Shown: positions 10,074 to 19,986 of the stretch, in pieces
Position numbering within the stretch: the stretch's first letter is position 1
Layout of the letters: each line of letters starts with the position of its first letter
NCBI GenBank assembly: GCA_041674625.1
Contig: JBAYVI010000002.1
Coordinates: 1-64,000, forward strand
Origin: BRH-c32 sp041674625
GTDB lineage: Bacteria; Bacteroidota; Ignavibacteria; Ignavibacteriales; Melioribacteraceae
Direction: 5' to 3'
Length of the DNA stretch: 64,000 nt
The notes under the pieces: generated by a model
Seen by the model: only the letters and a program-made list of their open reading frames with translations
What the model was told of the DNA's origin: nothing
The model's database searches: none
Translations under genes and position numbers: made by a program

Positions 10074-11078
10074 ATGAATAGAATAAAAATTTTCTTGATA
10101 TTAGTTGCCTTCGGGATATCGGTATATGGACAAAGCAAGGTAGGTACTACTGCCGCTAACTTTCTTAATATACCCGTTGGACCGAGAGCAACTTCAATGG
10201 GAGGAGCATTTGTAGCTGTGGCTAATGATGTTACTTCTGCTTTTTGGAATCCCGGCGGTCTTTCGAGGCTTGAGGGAAATGAATTTTCTGCTTCTACTGC
10301 CAATTGGTTAGTAGATACTAAATTAAATTGGATCGGTTTGGCTTTCAAGTTGGATGATGATCAAACAGTGGCAATCAGTTTGAATCAATTAGATTATGGT
10401 GAGGAAGAAATAACTACTGCATCACAGCCAAATGGCACAGGCGAAAGATGGAGTGCTATGGATGTAGCTTTTGGACTATCTTATGCGCGTAATCTAACCG
10501 ATCGTTTTTCTATTGGTACAACCATAAAATATATCCAACAAAGAATATGGAACGAGAGCGCATCAGCATTTGCTGTGGATATCGGTCTTTTATTTAAGAC
10601 ACAATTTAATGGCTTGCGAATTGGTATGAATATATCTAATTTCGGAACAGAGATGAAATTATCAGGCAAGGATCTTCTTCAACCGGTTGATATCGATCCT
10701 TCTAATACAGGAAATAATGCTAATATAGTTTCATCTTTAGAAACTGATTCATGGACTCTTCCACTTAATTTTCAAGTTGGTCTTGGTATTGATCTTCTCG
10801 ATAATGATTCGTGGAAATGGACAGTTGCTACTGATGCTATTTATCCGAATAATCAGACATCTAATCTAAATCTTGGTACTGAATTAGGATGGAGCAAAAT
10901 TGTTTATTTAAGAGTTGGATATAATTCCCTATTAAAAGAGGATGCAGAAGAAGGTTTAACTGCCGGTTTAGGGTTACATTATGAAATTGCCGGTGTTAAA
11001 TTAGGCGTTGATTACTCTTATATGGATTTCGGTAGGTTTAATGAAATATCGAGATATGCTTTAACAATAGGATTTTAA
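10074..11078 (+). CDS. PorV/PorQ family outer-membrane protein
   Basis: Predicted outer-membrane beta-barrel of the family that includes PorV, the T9SS shuttle, and PorQ. It has 334 residues with a signal peptide (IFLILVAFGISVYGQ), then the family signature AANFLNIPVGPRATSMGG and AVANDVTSAFWNPGGLS, then repeated amphipathic strands, and a terminal Phe (YALTIGF) as expected for BAM-inserted barrels. It is preceded at 21 bp by a T9SS-type secreted protein and followed by another T9SS cargo gene, which fits a role in secretion or attachment of those proteins. Whether it is PorV itself or one of the many paralogues cannot be told from sequence alone. Confidence 0.88.
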   Translation: MNRIKIFLILVAFGISVYGQSKVGTTAANFLNIPVGPRATSMGGAFVAVANDVTSAFWNPGGLSRLEGNEFSASTANWLVDTKLNWIGLAFKLDDDQTVAISLNQLDYGEEEITTASQPNGTGERWSAMDVAFGLSYARNLTDRFSIGTTIKYIQQRIWNESASAFAVDIGLLFKTQFNGLRIGMNISNFGTEMKLSGKDLLQPVDIDPSNTGNNANIVSSLETDSWTLPLNFQVGLGIDLLDNDSWKWTVATDAIYPNNQTSNLNLGTELGWSKIVYLRVGYNSLLKEDAEEGLTAGLGLHYEIAGVKLGVDYSYMDFGRFNEISRYALTIGF

Positions 11079-11180
11079 TTAACTAATTTATATGAAAATA
11101 TATACACATTTTGTATCTTGCAAGGTTCGTAAGATGACAGATAAAATAATAATACAAATCACAAAACTAGTGGAGGCACT

Positions 11181-12698
11181 ATGAAAAAAATATTACTTAT
11201 GCTTTTTGTTTTAGCATTCGTAGGTAGCACTTACGCTGCTGTTCCTGTAAAATTCAGTGTTAATATGAATGTAAAAATTGCAGAAGGCACATTTGTAGTA
11301 GGAACGAGCAAAGTTGTTATGAGAGGTTCTTTCCAAACTGATGCAGGTGATGCTTCGAATTGGGGCGGAACAGCATTTGAATTAACTGATGGTGATGCTG
11401 ACGGAATTTATACCCTTACGGTAGAATTTCCTGATACAGCTGCTGGAAACGAATACGAATACAAATTCGTTAATATTGGTACATCCGATGGTTGGGAAGG
11501 TGTTGATAATCGTAAATTCACATTGACAGCTCCTAATATGGATATTCCTGTAGTTTATTTTGAAAATGATGAAGTAATTGATACAACTGCTGAAAATACA
11601 ATAACATTCCAAGCAGATCTTACTAATATTGCAGGTACAGGTGTTGGATTTTTCGATTCAGCAACTGATACAATGACAGTTCAAGGTATTGCAGGATGGG
11701 ATGGTGACGGTGCCGTTGTTGTTTCTGGTAGCAGAAACATGGAATTAGATCAATTCCAAGCTGGTGTAATTTATAAAACTACTTTAGTAATAAAAGCACC
11801 TATTGGCGGTGGAGTTAATTGGAAATATAGAGCTATCCCAGAATCAAGATTTGTTAACACCGGTTGGGAAGGTGGAGCAAATAGAGTTTATACAATGGCT
11901 GATAATGGTACTGTAGTTACATTAGATGCAGTAGTTCCTGATATTACTCCTTCAGCTCCTGCTATTACTAAAGATCAAGTAGTTCTATTTCAAGTTACAC
12001 TTCCTACGAACACTGGTAATGCAAAGGTAGCCGGCACTCTTATTCCTTACGATAAAATGCAATTCGTTGGTTTAAAAGGTGCTTTAGATCCATTAGGCGC
12101 TTGGGCAGGCGATTGGGTTGCCGCTGACACAGCAGCTAACCAAATGGTTGTATTAAATGATTCAGGTAAAAATGGCGATAAAACCGCTAACGATAGAACT
12201 TGGTCAAGATTAGTTACTTTCCCAACTGGAACTGCAGGTGGAAAAGCTGAATACAAATATGGTGCAGCTTATGAAGGTATGGAATCTGTAAGTGCAAGTA
12301 CTCCAATGGATAATGAATATGGATTCGGATTAAACCACTCTTTTGTTCTTGTTAATACCGATGGCGTTCTTGAAGTTGAAGATATTTGGTTAACTTTATT
12401 AACTTCTGTTGAAAAAGTTGATAATTCTATTCCAGCTTCATTTGAATTATCACAGAACTATCCAAATCCATTTAACCCAACAACAACCATTCAATATCAG
12501 TTACCAAAAGAAGGTTTTGTTTCGTTAAAAGTATTTAACTCATTAGGTCAGGAAGTTGCTAATTTGATTAATAAATCACAAACAGCAGGTACTTATAATG
12601 TAACTTTTGATCCTTATGGATTATCAAGTGGTATTTACTTCTATCAGTTATCGACACAAAACCAAACAATCACCAAAAAGATGATGTTTGTAAAATAA
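11181..12698 (+). CDS. T9SS type A sorting domain protein with CBM-like modules
   Basis: Secreted protein of 505 residues, probably carbohydrate-related. The signal peptide ends TYAA. Three similar beta-sandwich modules follow (about residues 20-125, 140-250 and 265-400). The first reads VVMRGSFQTDAGDASNWGG ... YEYKFVNIGTSDGWEGVDN, like starch-binding CBM20/CBM48-type folds. The C-terminus is a textbook T9SS sorting domain (FELSQNYPNPFNPTTTIQYQ ... SGIYFYQLS ... KKMMFVK). The ribosome binding site (AGTGGAGGCACTATG) is nearly identical to that of the TonB receptor at 3735. A strong terminator follows, so it ends the envelope block, but the 102-bp gap upstream could hold its own promoter. The ligand is unknown. 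Confidence 0.88.
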   Translation: MKKILLMLFVLAFVGSTYAAVPVKFSVNMNVKIAEGTFVVGTSKVVMRGSFQTDAGDASNWGGTAFELTDGDADGIYTLTVEFPDTAAGNEYEYKFVNIGTSDGWEGVDNRKFTLTAPNMDIPVVYFENDEVIDTTAENTITFQADLTNIAGTGVGFFDSATDTMTVQGIAGWDGDGAVVVSGSRNMELDQFQAGVIYKTTLVIKAPIGGGVNWKYRAIPESRFVNTGWEGGANRVYTMADNGTVVTLDAVVPDITPSAPAITKDQVVLFQVTLPTNTGNAKVAGTLIPYDKMQFVGLKGALDPLGAWAGDWVAADTAANQMVVLNDSGKNGDKTANDRTWSRLVTFPTGTAGGKAEYKYGAAYEGMESVSASTPMDNEYGFGLNHSFVLVNTDGVLEVEDIWLTLLTSVEKVDNSIPASFELSQNYPNPFNPTTTIQYQLPKEGFVSLKVFNSLGQEVANLINKSQTAGTYNVTFDPYGLSSGIYFYQLSTQNQTITKKMMFVK

Positions 12699-12730
12699 TT
12701 CGTAACTTTAGATAGTCGAATTTTGAAAAG

Positions 12731-12762
12731 AAAGCCGGACTGAATAAGCCCGGCTTTTTTTT
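12731..12762 (+). terminator. Rho-independent terminator
   Basis: An 8-bp perfect stem AAAGCCGG / CCGGCTTT (12731-12738 with 12749-12756) encloses a 10-nt loop and runs into a T-tract to 12762. It lies 33 bp after the T9SS cargo gene and closes the envelope block. Confidence 0.9.
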
Positions 12763-12852
12763 GAACTATGGACTAATTAGAAACTTGCGGTTCGCTGCAG
12801 AGAAGTTTATTTACAGGATGCCGCACAATCAACACTTACAAAAAGGAAATAA

Positions 12853-14865
12853 ATGTCTTTCGAGAAAATTAATCTCATTAAACCGATTCATAAAGCACTT
12901 ATAGAAGAGGGATATAAAACACCCACACCTATTCAGAAAAAAGCAATACCCGTAGTCCTCGAAAAAAGAGATTTACTCGGATGTGCTCAAACAGGCACAG
13001 GCAAAACAGCAGCATTCGCTGTCCCTATTCTACAACTGCTTTCAAACGAGAGAAATCCTCATAAAAAGAAAAGTGATATACATGCGCTAATCGTTACACC
13101 TACACGTGAACTCGCAATCCAGATAGGCGAGAGCTTCGATACTTATGGGAAATATACAGGACTAAAGAATGCAGTTGTATTTGGCGGCGTATCACAAAAA
13201 GCACAGACCGATAAACTGCAAAGAGGAATCGATATACTTATTGCCACTCCGGGCAGACTTCTTGATCTGATTAATCAAAAATATATTTCATTAAATCAGA
13301 TAAAATTATTTGTTCTTGATGAAGCAGACCGAATGCTTGATATGGGATTTATAAATGACGTAAATAAAATTATTGCGCTACTCCCGAAGAAAAGACAATC
13401 ACTATTCTTCTCGGCTACAATGCCGCCTGATATTATAAAATTAGCAAATACCATTTTGCATGACCCTATAAAAATTGAAGTAACTCCAGAATCCCCGACA
13501 GTAGATCTTATCGAACAAAGTATCTATTTCGTTGCGAAAGCTGATAAGAAAAAACTTCTTACTTACTTATTAAAGAATACGGATATTGCTTCTGCACTAG
13601 TATTTACTCGAACTAAACATGGTGCAGATAGTGTGGTTCGGTTTTTGAAAAAAGTAGATATTTTAGCAGAAGCAATTCATGGCGATAAAGCACAGAATGC
13701 TCGTCAACGTGCATTGAATAATTTTAAGACCGGTCAGATAAAGGTATTGGTCGCTACTGATATTGCCGCACGTGGAATCGATATTGATGAACTTTCGCAC
13801 GTAATAAATTTTGATATTCCTAATATACCGGAGACTTACGTTCACCGAATTGGAAGGACAGGTAGAGCGGGACTTGGTGGTATAGCAATCTCTCTTTGTG
13901 ATCAAGAGGAGAGGGCTTATATAAAAGATATTAACAAGTTGATACGCAAACACATACCGGTAGTAAAAAGTCATCCATTTCTATTTGATGAGCTTACGGT
14001 TATTGATACACCTAAAGAGACACCAAAACAAAGAGATGCTAAGAAGACAACTTCACATCGAAATGGTAAAGCGACCGATGCTTCGAGTAAGCCGCATCAC
14101 AAAGGTGAATCGAATAACAGTAATTCTCATAGGAAGGGTGCACAGAGTTCAGAAAACAGACCTCATAGAAAAGGGACACCATTTCAGAAGACTGTATCAT
14201 CACAGAGTGAAACACCTCACCTTAGGAGTGGTGGATCACCACATAAGAATTCAGTGCATAATAATAGCGAGCGAAATGATAAGAGTGCCGAATATAAAAA
14301 GGGTTCACGGCATGAGAATAGTCCAACTTTTAACTCTCGTGGGAAATCGAATGAACATATAAATTCGACTAAAGTTAATGCCACCGCCCGAGCAGATGAA
14401 AGAAATTCAAAAAAGAATCCACCTCGAAAAGGGTATCTCTATAATGAAAATCCTCCTATCGAACAACCTCAAAGATATGGAGGGAAAAAATATGGTTCTA
14501 GAAGAAATAGCTCCGAAAATACTGGATCTCGCAGAGACGAATCAAATATGATTTGGTCGGGTAGTGACGGAGAGAAAAATTTCAGACCGAAAAAAGATAG
14601 AGATGATAGGGACGGCTTTAGGAACGATAAGGCAAAAAGGGGTGGCTTCAAAAAAGATGAATCGAAAAGAGATGGCTATGGCAATAGTAGTTCTCGAAAT
14701 GATAGGTCAAAAGGAGAGGAGTTCAAGAAAAGTGGTTCAAGTAGAAGTGTTTCAAATGATGATCGCTCAAATAAAGGAAACAAATCGTCTATGAATAATT
14801 CTGCCCAGAAGAAAAAATCCTCTCGTAAAAGTAAAATACCTCCTAATGTGTGGACTAATAGATAG
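12853..14865 (+). CDS. DEAD-box ATP-dependent RNA helicase, RhlE-like, with long basic tail
   Basis: Unwinds RNA duplexes, probably in ribosome assembly or mRNA turnover. It has 670 residues. The core (about 1-380) holds the ordered helicase motifs: Q-motif TPIQKKAIP, Walker A AQTGTGKT, PTRELA, DEAD (about 156-159), SAT, then ATDIAARGIDIDE and HRIGRTGRAG. After residue ~385 comes a low-complexity tail of ~285 residues, rich in Ser, Lys, Arg, His, Asn and Gly (repeats such as SHRNGK, HHKGES, SHRKGA, PHRKGT), ending SKIPPNVWTNR. Tails like this bind RNA non-specifically in RhlE-type helicases, but this one is unusually long. The start ATG is preceded by AAAGGAAATAA. Confidence 0.92.
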   Translation: MSFEKINLIKPIHKALIEEGYKTPTPIQKKAIPVVLEKRDLLGCAQTGTGKTAAFAVPILQLLSNERNPHKKKSDIHALIVTPTRELAIQIGESFDTYGKYTGLKNAVVFGGVSQKAQTDKLQRGIDILIATPGRLLDLINQKYISLNQIKLFVLDEADRMLDMGFINDVNKIIALLPKKRQSLFFSATMPPDIIKLANTILHDPIKIEVTPESPTVDLIEQSIYFVAKADKKKLLTYLLKNTDIASALVFTRTKHGADSVVRFLKKVDILAEAIHGDKAQNARQRALNNFKTGQIKVLVATDIAARGIDIDELSHVINFDIPNIPETYVHRIGRTGRAGLGGIAISLCDQEERAYIKDINKLIRKHIPVVKSHPFLFDELTVIDTPKETPKQRDAKKTTSHRNGKATDASSKPHHKGESNNSNSHRKGAQSSENRPHRKGTPFQKTVSSQSETPHLRSGGSPHKNSVHNNSERNDKSAEYKKGSRHENSPTFNSRGKSNEHINSTKVNATARADERNSKKNPPRKGYLYNENPPIEQPQRYGGKKYGSRRNSSENTGSRRDESNMIWSGSDGEKNFRPKKDRDDRDGFRNDKAKRGGFKKDESKRDGYGNSSSRNDRSKGEEFKKSGSSRSVSNDDRSNKGNKSSMNNSAQKKKSSRKSKIPPNVWTNR

Positions 14866-14890
14866 ATTACCCGTTATGATTAAATCTCTT

Positions 14891-15250
14891 TTAGTAGTCT
14901 GCTATTAATGAAGAAGCGGGTATTTTCAATTTATGATGTAAAGTACGTATCATTGAAATACTCAGTTTCCTTTTCTTGTTAAGAATTTCAGATGCACGGC
15001 TTTTAGAACCAAGAATTGATACAAGTGCCGATGTCTCGAGATTAAGCTGCTCCAATCGAAATTTAATTGCTTCTATTGGATCGGGTTTTTCGATAGGGAA
15101 GTTTTTATTTTCGTAGTCTTCTACTAAAATTGAGAGTACTTCTAATTCATTATATTCATCAGAATTTTCTATTAAATCTTTTTGCATAAGATTGAAAATT
15201 CTATCGATTCCGGCTTTATAATCTTTTTTAGTTCTAATTGGTTTTAACAT
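14891..15250 (-). CDS. HigA-type antitoxin / HTH regulator (COG5499-like), no adjacent toxin
   Basis: It has 119 residues. The opening MLKPIRTKKDYKAGIDRI, the middle DPIEAIKFRLEQLNLE and the helix-turn-helix segment (SILGSKSRASEILNKKRKLS ... RTLHHKLKIPASSLI) match the COG5499 group of HigA antitoxins. In that group the HigB toxin normally lies immediately upstream. Here the upstream neighbour, 38 bp away on the same strand, is the 3' end of a helicase-phospholipase-D gene and no HigB-like reading frame is present. It could therefore be an orphan antitoxin or a regulator recruited to the helicase gene. GAGGAAG lies before the ATG. Confidence 0.8.
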   Translation of the reverse strand: MLKPIRTKKDYKAGIDRIFNLMQKDLIENSDEYNELEVLSILVEDYENKNFPIEKPDPIEAIKFRLEQLNLETSALVSILGSKSRASEILNKKRKLSISMIRTLHHKLKIPASSLIADY

Positions 15251-15288
15251 ATTTTACTTCCTCTTTTAAAAAATGGATTATCTAGTTG

Positions 15289-18087
15289 TTAGTAAGAATA
15301 TATTTTTAGTAGTTCTTTGACCGAATTTGGTCCAACGATTTTTAGCATTGTCTCTTGACTATGCCATTGAGATAAAATATTCAAGCTTCCGTGATAAACA
15401 ATTTTATCATCGAGAATAGCAATTTTTTCGTGCATACCATTTTTTTCTAATATAGTTATTCCCATCGCTGTCCAAAGAGCAATACAATCTCCTGCAAATA
15501 AGCGATTAGCATGTGGATGCTGATTCACTGGTTTTGAGATAATTTTAATATTAATGTTTCGGTCAATAAGTTTTTGATAAAATGTTTGATTAAAATTATT
15601 TGTAACTCTATTATTGGCAATGAAGGGCGAATAAATTGTTAAGCTTTTATTACAAGAATTTATCTCTGTAAAAAAATCTTCATAAAAATTTTCTTCCGTG
15701 AAATGTTTCAGACCATCTACTTGAAAGTTTTGTAATAGATTATGTTCAATATTCTGAAATGCTAAATCATCAAGCATCTGCATAGAATCAACAATCTCAT
15801 AATTTGCATTATCGTCTAATGTGATTATACCTAGCATCTCCCTCACCTTTACAGGCAATTGATTAATACTATTACTCAAATAGTCTAAATCACCGATTAC
15901 AATTAATTTATATTTTGCACGAGTAAAAGCGACATCAAATAAATATGGAGATTCTTGCGGATCACGAAGATTAGCTCCAAGCGGATATCCTTGTGTATTC
16001 ACCCCATCAGTTATATCAAATATGATTACATCTTTTACAATACCTTGGAATTTGTAAACTGTATCAGCAGAAACTTTATTTTGTAAATTCAAATCCTTAA
16101 TAAGTTTTGATATTAAATTCGCTTGTTTTCGATACGGTGTTATAATGCCAATTTGACTTGTATTTTCCAAATGACAATACTTTTGAGCAAGTTTTATTGA
16201 TAGTACTGCGTTGTAAACATTTATTCTTCCTTGTCCATTTTGGGGAATAGTTGAATAGGGTTTAAAGTTAGAAGTATTATAAAATGATACTGCCGATTCA
16301 TTATTTAATTCTGAAGAGATAGGTTGATGCTCTAAAAATCCATCATATAAAATTTGATTTGTTATCTCAGCAATTGGCGCTTTCATACGTCTTTGTATTT
16401 TTAAAATATTAAGTCTGCTATCAGTATGATTAGTCATCCCATTTTTTCTAAAAATGTCTTTTTTAAACCATTCCTTCACAAGTTCATTATTCTTAGTCCG
16501 AACTATCGGTTGCAGTTGGTTAAAATCTCCAACAACAATAACTTTTTTATTTGCAAAACAAGAAGCAAAAAAAACTTGAGGCTGTATTGCCATTGTAACT
16601 TCATCAATAATCACTACATCATAATTACGAGAATATAAAATCGATCTTGAATGAAACATTGATAGGGTCGTACCAACAACCTTTGCATCCTTTAATAAAT
16701 TATTCTCTACATCTTTAATTTGATTTTTCAATGCACTTATTTCTACTGCTATTTCATTCATTCTTGAAGAAACTAGGTTGATATTATTTTGTATTTCATT
16801 ATCCTGAAATTTCTCAATATTAGGCACTCTTTGTGAAAGAGTGATTTTTTCTTGTTCTAAATTACTCAAGTTTTTTTGAATCAGGTTGATTTCATTTTGT
16901 TTTGAATTTATGGAGTTTGAGAGTTCTTGTTTTTTGATGCTGAGATTATTGATATTATATTTTTTCTGAGCTAATTCTTTTTCAAATGTTTTTGGTGATT
17001 TAATCCTTTTTAAGAAATGGATAACAAAGTTTGTATTTTGAGCTATTTTTAACTGTTCTTCAAGTTGTAAGATTTTATTTTGGGTCGTCTTAGTTGCATT
17101 TTGATTCCATTTATATTCATTACTAATACGAGATAATTCAGCTTCCGTTCTTAATAATTGCTTTTTATCTCCCTCCAATTGATCGTTGATGCTTATATAC
17201 TCATTATAGTCTTCAAGCAGTTAAGATAAATGAGAAAGTTTTTCTTTTAAAGGTTCCAAATCATCATCCAGAGATTTTATTTGAAGAAAAAGCGGAGCGG
17301 CTATTCGTTGAATAATTTCTGACTCTTGAACATGTTTTTTTATTGCTTCTATCTGAATATTACCTACTCTAATGATCTTTCCATTTTGCAAATCGGCTGA
17401 AGTATCTTCAAATAATTTGATATATTTTTCAAAAACATTATCAACTGCAATATTAGTGTTAGATGTTACTAAAACATTGAAACCACTTTCAACAAACATT
17501 ATTGTGAGGATGGCTATTATAATTGTTTTCCCTGTGCCGGGAGGTCCCCAGATAAATGCAACTTCGGAATCATTAGTATTTTCTATTGTCTTGATTTGAT
17601 ATTCGTCTAATTTAATATTGAGTGGTGGGAGATAGATATTTTGATTATTGAAAACTATTGGTTCCATCAACCCGAACAATTTAAGAACTATGTTTTCATT
17701 TATTTGAATTGAACCTTCTCGTGATTTTTCTAAGAGTTGCTTTAATGATTTGAGAAGATTTGCGTTACTAATTTCAATTATAATCTGATTTATAAGGTTG
17801 CCTTGATTCAATTCAAAAGCAATCATCATTTCTAATCCCCGGGAACTGAGGATAGTCGCTTTTAATCTATGATTGTTTATTATTACATCAACATTTGTAT
17901 CATCAGGAATGTCTTGGGTATCTTCTAATTCGAATTTATAAATAAAGATATTCCCAGTTGAATTAACTATCTCACCATTTTTTACAGTTATACGAAATGG
18001 ATTATTTCCAATCGTCTTTATCTCAATATCTAATGCATTTATGAGATTGGTTATTAAGTTGTAAGTTTCCATTCGAAATTGATCCAT
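15289..18087 (-). pseudogene. SF1 (UPF1/DNA2-like) helicase fused to PLD nuclease, split by one in-frame TAA (Mokosh II-like)
   Basis: Read from ATG 18087, the frame is open for 288 codons, meets a single TAA (17221-17223), then continues in the same frame for 14 codons and a further 629 to 15289, giving a ~932-residue protein. Domains: N-terminal beta-rich region; Walker A WGPPGTGKT (about 180); coiled coil (about 300-420); Walker B VVIIDEVTMA (about 494); VVGDFNQLQP; ITPYRKQAN; VYKFQGIVKDV; VAFTRAKYKL; and a C-terminal phospholipase-D domain with HEKIAILDD (about 884), one HxK-type motif. The same architecture, COG1112-type helicase plus PLD, defines MkoC of Mokosh type II phage defence. 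The second part could also be translated alone from a TTG at 17178. The stop may be genuine inactivation, a sequencing error or, less likely, readthrough. Confidence 0.8.
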
Positions 18088-18244
18088 TTCTCCGGCAAAA
18101 TTAACACAACTTAAAATAAGTTAATTATCTTTAAAGTTCTTCATTTTAAAAGATTTTGCTTTTTAAAAAAGGAATCAGCTCTTAGGAGGATAAGCGCTCA
18201 TAGAAGAATAGAAACTCCTTAAGGGTATGCAGTAGATAACGGGA

Positions 18245-19876
18245 TCACAGATCTATTGCCGAGGCATGGTAAATATCTAAGTGAATTTTCTTTATCTTCT
18301 CATCTGTTATATATTCATCAAAGGTCATACTTCTATCAATTATTCCTGATGGCACGATTTCGATTATTCGATTAGCAATGGTCTGAATAAATTGATGATC
18401 GTGCGAACTAAAAAGAACAGTGCCTGGGAAGTCGATTAGACTATTATTGAGTGCCGAGATTGCTTCCATATCGAGATGATTAGTAGGACCGTCTAAAATA
18501 AGTACATTTGAGCCTGTGAGCATCATCTTAGCGAAAAGACATCTTACACGTTCACCGCCTGAGAGAACACTTGCTTTCTTGAGGGTTTCCTCACCGCTAA
18601 AAAGCATTCTGCCTAAAAAGCCTCGAATATATGTTTCATCTTTCTCTTTAGAATACTGCCTTAGCCAATCGATTAGATTAAGATCGACATCAAAAAATTC
18701 TGCATTCTCTTTAGGGAAATAAGCGTACCGTGTTGTCTCGCCCCATTTGAAATTCCCTTTATCGGGCTTCAATTCGTAGGTAAGTATATCAAAAAGTGTT
18801 GTCTTTAATAAATCATTCGGACCAACAAAAGCAATCTTATCGCCTTTCTCTACACGGAACGAAATATCATTTAATAATAGTCCCTCAGGAGAATCTTTGG
18901 TTATATTATTTATCTCAAGTATATTGTTTCCTGCTTCACGTTCAGGTTTGAATGCTATATATGGCATTCGGCGTGATGATGGTTTAATATCTTCGAGTGT
19001 GAGATTTTCTAACTGCTTCTTGCGCGAAGTTGCCTGTTTAGATTTGGAAGCATTCGCACTGAAACGAGAAATAAATTCTTGAAGTTCGGCGCGTTTAGAT
19101 TCGATTTTTTTGTTTGAATCCTTCGCCTGCTTAGCGGCTAATTGACTGCTCTCCAACCAGAAATCGTAATTGCCCGTGTACATCTGAATCTTACTGAAAT
19201 CAATATCCGCAATATGAGTACAAACTTGATTAAGAAAGTGTCTATCATGTGAGATAACAATAACAGTATTTTTGAAACGTTGAAGAAATTCCTCTAACCA
19301 GCCGATCGAAATAATATCGAGATGGTTAGTCGGCTCATCCAATAAAAGTATATCAGGATTACCAAAGAGTGCCTGAGCAAGTAGAACTTTCACTTTCTCG
19401 TTTCCGGTAAGGTCTTTCATTAATTTGTTATGAAGTTCATCTGCGATACCTAGACCGCTAAGTAATTCTGCGGCTTCTGATTCAGCTTCCCAACCAGATA
19501 GATCGGCAAATTCTGCTTCAAGTTCGGAGGCACGCATTCCATCTTCATTACTAAAATCGGACTTTGCATATAGCGCATCCTTTTCTTCCATAATAGAATA
19601 AAGTTTTTGATGCCCCATTATGACAGTCTTTATTACCTCAAACTCATCATATTCAAATTGATTCTGCTTAAGGGTTGTAAGGCGGTCGCCGGGTGTAATA
19701 ATTACGTCTCCGGAGCTTTGTTCGATCTCGCCGGAAAGTATTTTTATAAAAGTTGATTTGCCGGAGCCATTAGCTCCTATTATGCCGTAACAGTTTTCCG
19801 GAGTAAATTTAAGGTTTACATCTTCAAATAAAGTTCGTTTGCCAAATCGTAGGGTTAGTTTGCTTGTACTTATCAT
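18245..19876 (-). CDS. ABC-F family ATPase, YbiT/YkpA-like
   Basis: Soluble twin-ATPase protein of the translation-factor ABC-F class. The start is placed at ATG 19876 (MISTSKLTLRFGKRTLFEDV), giving 543 residues, because upstream codons are not conserved-looking and would overlap the divergent MFS gene. The first nucleotide-binding domain is complete (GANGSGKST; LLLDEPTNHLDI). The second is atypical: its Walker A reads GPNDLLKTT (about residue 352), lacking the usual Gly before Lys, and its Walker B reads ILDGPTNHLDM (about 459), with Gly where the catalytic Glu normally sits. The signature SGGE is present (LSGGERVRC). The linker (about 240-300) is Lys-rich, as in ABC-F proteins. Its role at the ribosome is inferred from the family. 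Confidence 0.9.
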   Translation of the reverse strand: MISTSKLTLRFGKRTLFEDVNLKFTPENCYGIIGANGSGKSTFIKILSGEIEQSSGDVIITPGDRLTTLKQNQFEYDEFEVIKTVIMGHQKLYSIMEEKDALYAKSDFSNEDGMRASELEAEFADLSGWEAESEAAELLSGLGIADELHNKLMKDLTGNEKVKVLLAQALFGNPDILLLDEPTNHLDIISIGWLEEFLQRFKNTVIVISHDRHFLNQVCTHIADIDFSKIQMYTGNYDFWLESSQLAAKQAKDSNKKIESKRAELQEFISRFSANASKSKQATSRKKQLENLTLEDIKPSSRRMPYIAFKPEREAGNNILEINNITKDSPEGLLLNDISFRVEKGDKIAFVGPNDLLKTTLFDILTYELKPDKGNFKWGETTRYAYFPKENAEFFDVDLNLIDWLRQYSKEKDETYIRGFLGRMLFSGEETLKKASVLSGGERVRCLFAKMMLTGSNVLILDGPTNHLDMEAISALNNSLIDFPGTVLFSSHDHQFIQTIANRIIEIVPSGIIDRSMTFDEYITDEKIKKIHLDIYHASAIDL

Positions 19877-19986
19877 TCCCAAAAATAAGCATAATTTAGA
19901 TATGTAACAATTAAGCCGCTCATATAGCTCTATAATTTCGTATTTTTGTATCGGTTTTTTAAGATTTTTCGGAAAGTAGAGAGTTA

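Noticed and set aside
17221..17223. Programmed readthrough of the TAA in the helicase-PLD gene
   Set aside because: TAA followed by C has no known strong readthrough signal in bacteria and no structure or recoding element is evident, so mutation or sequencing error is the simpler explanation; kept only as a possibility.
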